Shown in pieces: positions 14,829-16,127 of a stretch of 16,127 nt of DNA. How positions within the stretch are numbered: position 1 is the stretch's first letter; each line of letters begins with the position of its first letter. The position numbers and the translations under genes were made by a program. The notes beneath the pieces were generated by a model. That model saw only the letters and a list, made by a program, of their open reading frames with translations, was not told where the DNA came from and made no database searches. The DNA comes from Halobacteriales archaeon QS_9_68_42 (GTDB taxonomy: Archaea > Halobacteriota > Halobacteria > Halobacteriales > Haloarculaceae): positions 1-16,127 of the forward strand of contig PXSE01000136.1 of NCBI GenBank assembly GCA_003022905.1, given 5' to 3'.

Positions 14829-15511
14829 GCTCCGAGAACCTCTCCTCGCGGCGCGTCCGGACCGACGCCTACGACCTGGGCGAGGTCGTCCCGGTCGAAG
14901 GGTTCGTCTCCGTCGACCCGGGAACAAACGTGTTGATTTCCGGCGGCCGGATGCTCGGGAAGGAGCGACTGGCGCTCGAGCTACTCGCTGCGGGCTCCGA
15001 GGAGGAGGAGGCCATCGCCATCACGCCGGACACCGCCGGCAGTCGCCTGCGGGACAGCTTCGAGTCGGTCGCAGGGGGGCTCGAGCGGCCCCGCGTCGTC
15101 GACTGCACCGGCGCGTCGAGCAAGGGGTCGTTCGACGACACCGACGACATGAAGTACGTCGGGTCGCCGGGCGACCTCACCGGCATCGGGATAGGCATCG
15201 TCAAGTGTACCCGCGACGTGGGCGAGTCCGTCGGCGGCCTCCGGCTTGCGGTGCTTTCGCTGTCGACGCTGCTGCGGTACTCGAGCCCGGACCGGGTGTT
15301 CAACTTCCTCCATACCGTCACGGGGCGGGTGTCGGCGGCCGACTACCTCGGCATCGCCACGCTGGACCCCAGCGCCCACGACCCACAGGACGTGAACACG
15401 CTCTCCTCGCAGTTCGACGTCGTCGTCGAACTCCGCGAGGCCGACGACGCTGGCCGGGAGGCGCGAGTCGTCGGCCACCACGAGTCGCCGCGAACCTGGA
15501 AGGCGCTGTAG
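14825..15511 (+). CDS. KaiC/RAD55-like RecA-superfamily protein with degenerate nucleotide-binding motifs
   Basis: A 228-residue protein with the layout of one KaiC/RAD55 domain: a strand-loop at NVLISGGRMLGKERLALELL (35-54), a KaiC-like middle, and GLRLAVLSLSTLLRYSSPDR in the Walker B position, followed by VFNFLHTVTGRV. The Walker A reads GGRMLGKE with Glu where Thr/Ser is expected, and the Walker B Asp is replaced by Leu, so ATP hydrolysis is doubtful; such members are found in haloarchaea (I recall a DUF7504 label, uncertain). Its ATG overlaps the TGA of the HalX regulator (ATGA), and it stays in the same frame as that regulator's receiver part. Third gene of the signalling operon, it probably acts as an adaptor or output protein, which is inference. 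The start at 14825 is supported by the overlap and MSSENLSSRRVR. Confidence 0.8.
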   Translation: MSSENLSSRRVRTDAYDLGEVVPVEGFVSVDPGTNVLISGGRMLGKERLALELLAAGSEEEEAIAITPDTAGSRLRDSFESVAGGLERPRVVDCTGASSKGSFDDTDDMKYVGSPGDLTGIGIGIVKCTRDVGESVGGLRLAVLSLSTLLRYSSPDRVFNFLHTVTGRVSAADYLGIATLDPSAHDPQDVNTLSSQFDVVVELREADDAGREARVVGHHESPRTWKAL

Positions 15512-15570
15512 CCGGAAGCCGGGGCCGAGAGCCGAAACCGGTATCCCCGTCGCTCGGTTACCCGCAGTCG

Positions 15571-16127
15571 ATGCAGTGCGACGACTGCGGCGGGGAGGCA
15601 GTCATGCACGCCGCCTATTCCGGGCTACACATGTGCGCCGAGCACTTCTGCCGGTCCGTCGAGTCGCGGGTCCGCAGGCGCATCCGCGAGGACGCGCTTC
15701 TGTCCGACGAGGCCACTCCCGAGGACCCGGAGACGTGGCTCGTCGGCCTCTCCGGCGGCAAGGACAGCGTCGTCCTCACCCACCTGCTGGACGACACCTT
15801 CGCCGCGGACCCCCGCCTCGAACTGGTCGCACTCACCGTCCACGAGGGCATCGACGGCTACCGGGACGCCTCGCTTGCGGCCTGCCTCGAGCTGACCGAC
15901 GACCTCGGCATCGAACACGAAGTGGTCAGCTACGCCGACGAGTACGGCCTCAAGATGGACGCGGTTGCCGACGACGACCCCCTGGACATGGCACCGTGTG
16001 CCTACTGCGGGGTGTTCCGGCGGGACGCGCTCTCGCGGTACGCCGAGGCGTACGGCGCCGACAAGCTACTGACCGGCCACAACCTCGACGACGAGGCACA
16101 GACCGCGATGATGAACCTGCTGTCGGG
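15571..16127 (+). CDS. ncsA: tRNA 2-thiolation enzyme NcsA/TtuA-type, N-terminal part (runs off the window)
   Basis: The first 185 codons of a PP-loop ATPase of the TtuA/NcsA/Ctu1 family, which adenylates and thiolates tRNA uridine (s2U34 in archaea and eukaryotes) using sulfur from a ubiquitin-like SAMP protein in haloarchaea. Visible features: an N-terminal zinc-binding segment with C3-x2-C6 and further Cys/His at 22-27 (MCAEHFC); the PP-loop SGGKDS at 61-66; catalytic-type C143-x2-C146 in APCAYCGVFRR; and the downstream motif GHNLDDEAQT at about 169-178. These make the assignment firm over related TilS or TtcA. The remaining C-terminal part, including the second catalytic Cys and C-terminal zinc finger, lies beyond the window. 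The start at 15571 is the first ATG that gives the family's zinc-finger opening. The symbol follows haloarchaeal usage and is likely, not proven. Confidence 0.88.
   Translation, partial: MQCDDCGGEAVMHAAYSGLHMCAEHFCRSVESRVRRRIREDALLSDEATPEDPETWLVGLSGGKDSVVLTHLLDDTFAADPRLELVALTVHEGIDGYRDASLAACLELTDDLGIEHEVVSYADEYGLKMDAVADDDPLDMAPCAYCGVFRRDALSRYAEAYGADKLLTGHNLDDEAQTAMMNLLS

Noticed and set aside
1..16127. tRNA, rRNA, CRISPR arrays or a defence island
   Set aside because: No cloverleaf with a TTCRANYC-like T-arm, no rRNA motif and no regularly spaced repeats were found by eye; TnpB is explained by its IS607 element.

Overview
The window is chromosomal DNA from a halophilic archaeon (class Halobacteria). 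Most of it is very GC-rich, the predicted proteins are strongly acidic (many Asp/Glu, few Lys), several genes look leaderless with a TATA-like box about 25-30 nt before the start, and several families are haloarchaeal specialities (HalX response regulator, IS607/IS1341-type TnpB, conserved halophile-only hypotheticals). I cannot fix the genus. Gene density is high and no gap between genes exceeds 300 bases. I see no rRNA, tRNA or CRISPR array.

Region 1-3630: the 5' part of an arylamine N-acetyltransferase gene (minus strand) is followed by a complete IS607-family element (about 437-2814). It carries a serine recombinase (tnpA) and a 562-residue TnpB RNA-guided nuclease with an intact RuvC triad. 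Its base composition is visibly less GC-rich than the flanks. It sits a few bases upstream of the start codon of an aldo/keto reductase gene, so that gene now lies directly behind tnpB.

Region 3843-7470: mostly minus-strand housekeeping or accessory enzymes, namely a nitrilase-superfamily hydrolase, a class I SAM methyltransferase, RNA 3'-terminal phosphate cyclase (RtcA) and a LURP-one/tubby-like protein. One small plus-strand membrane-protein gene (5460-5622) is broken by a one-base shift.

Region 7589-12252: a Tat-exported S15/CocE-type peptidase or hydrolase (plus); a two-gene minus-strand operon of a MinD/ParA-like ATPase and a conserved partner of unknown function, overlapping by ATGA; a divergent 46-residue small protein; and a 236-residue haloarchaeal protein of unknown function.

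Region 12351-15511: a tightly overlapping plus-strand signalling operon. It contains a cytosolic PAS-PAS-GAF histidine kinase, a receiver-HalX response regulator and a KaiC/RAD55-like protein whose Walker A and B motifs are both degenerate. The regulator is interrupted by a one-base shift that fuses its receiver domain, in frame, to the KaiC-like protein. The window ends inside an NcsA/TtuA-type tRNA 2-thiolation enzyme.

The two single-base disruptions (near 5554 and near 14606) may be real mutations or assembly errors. This matters for any reading of the signalling operon.
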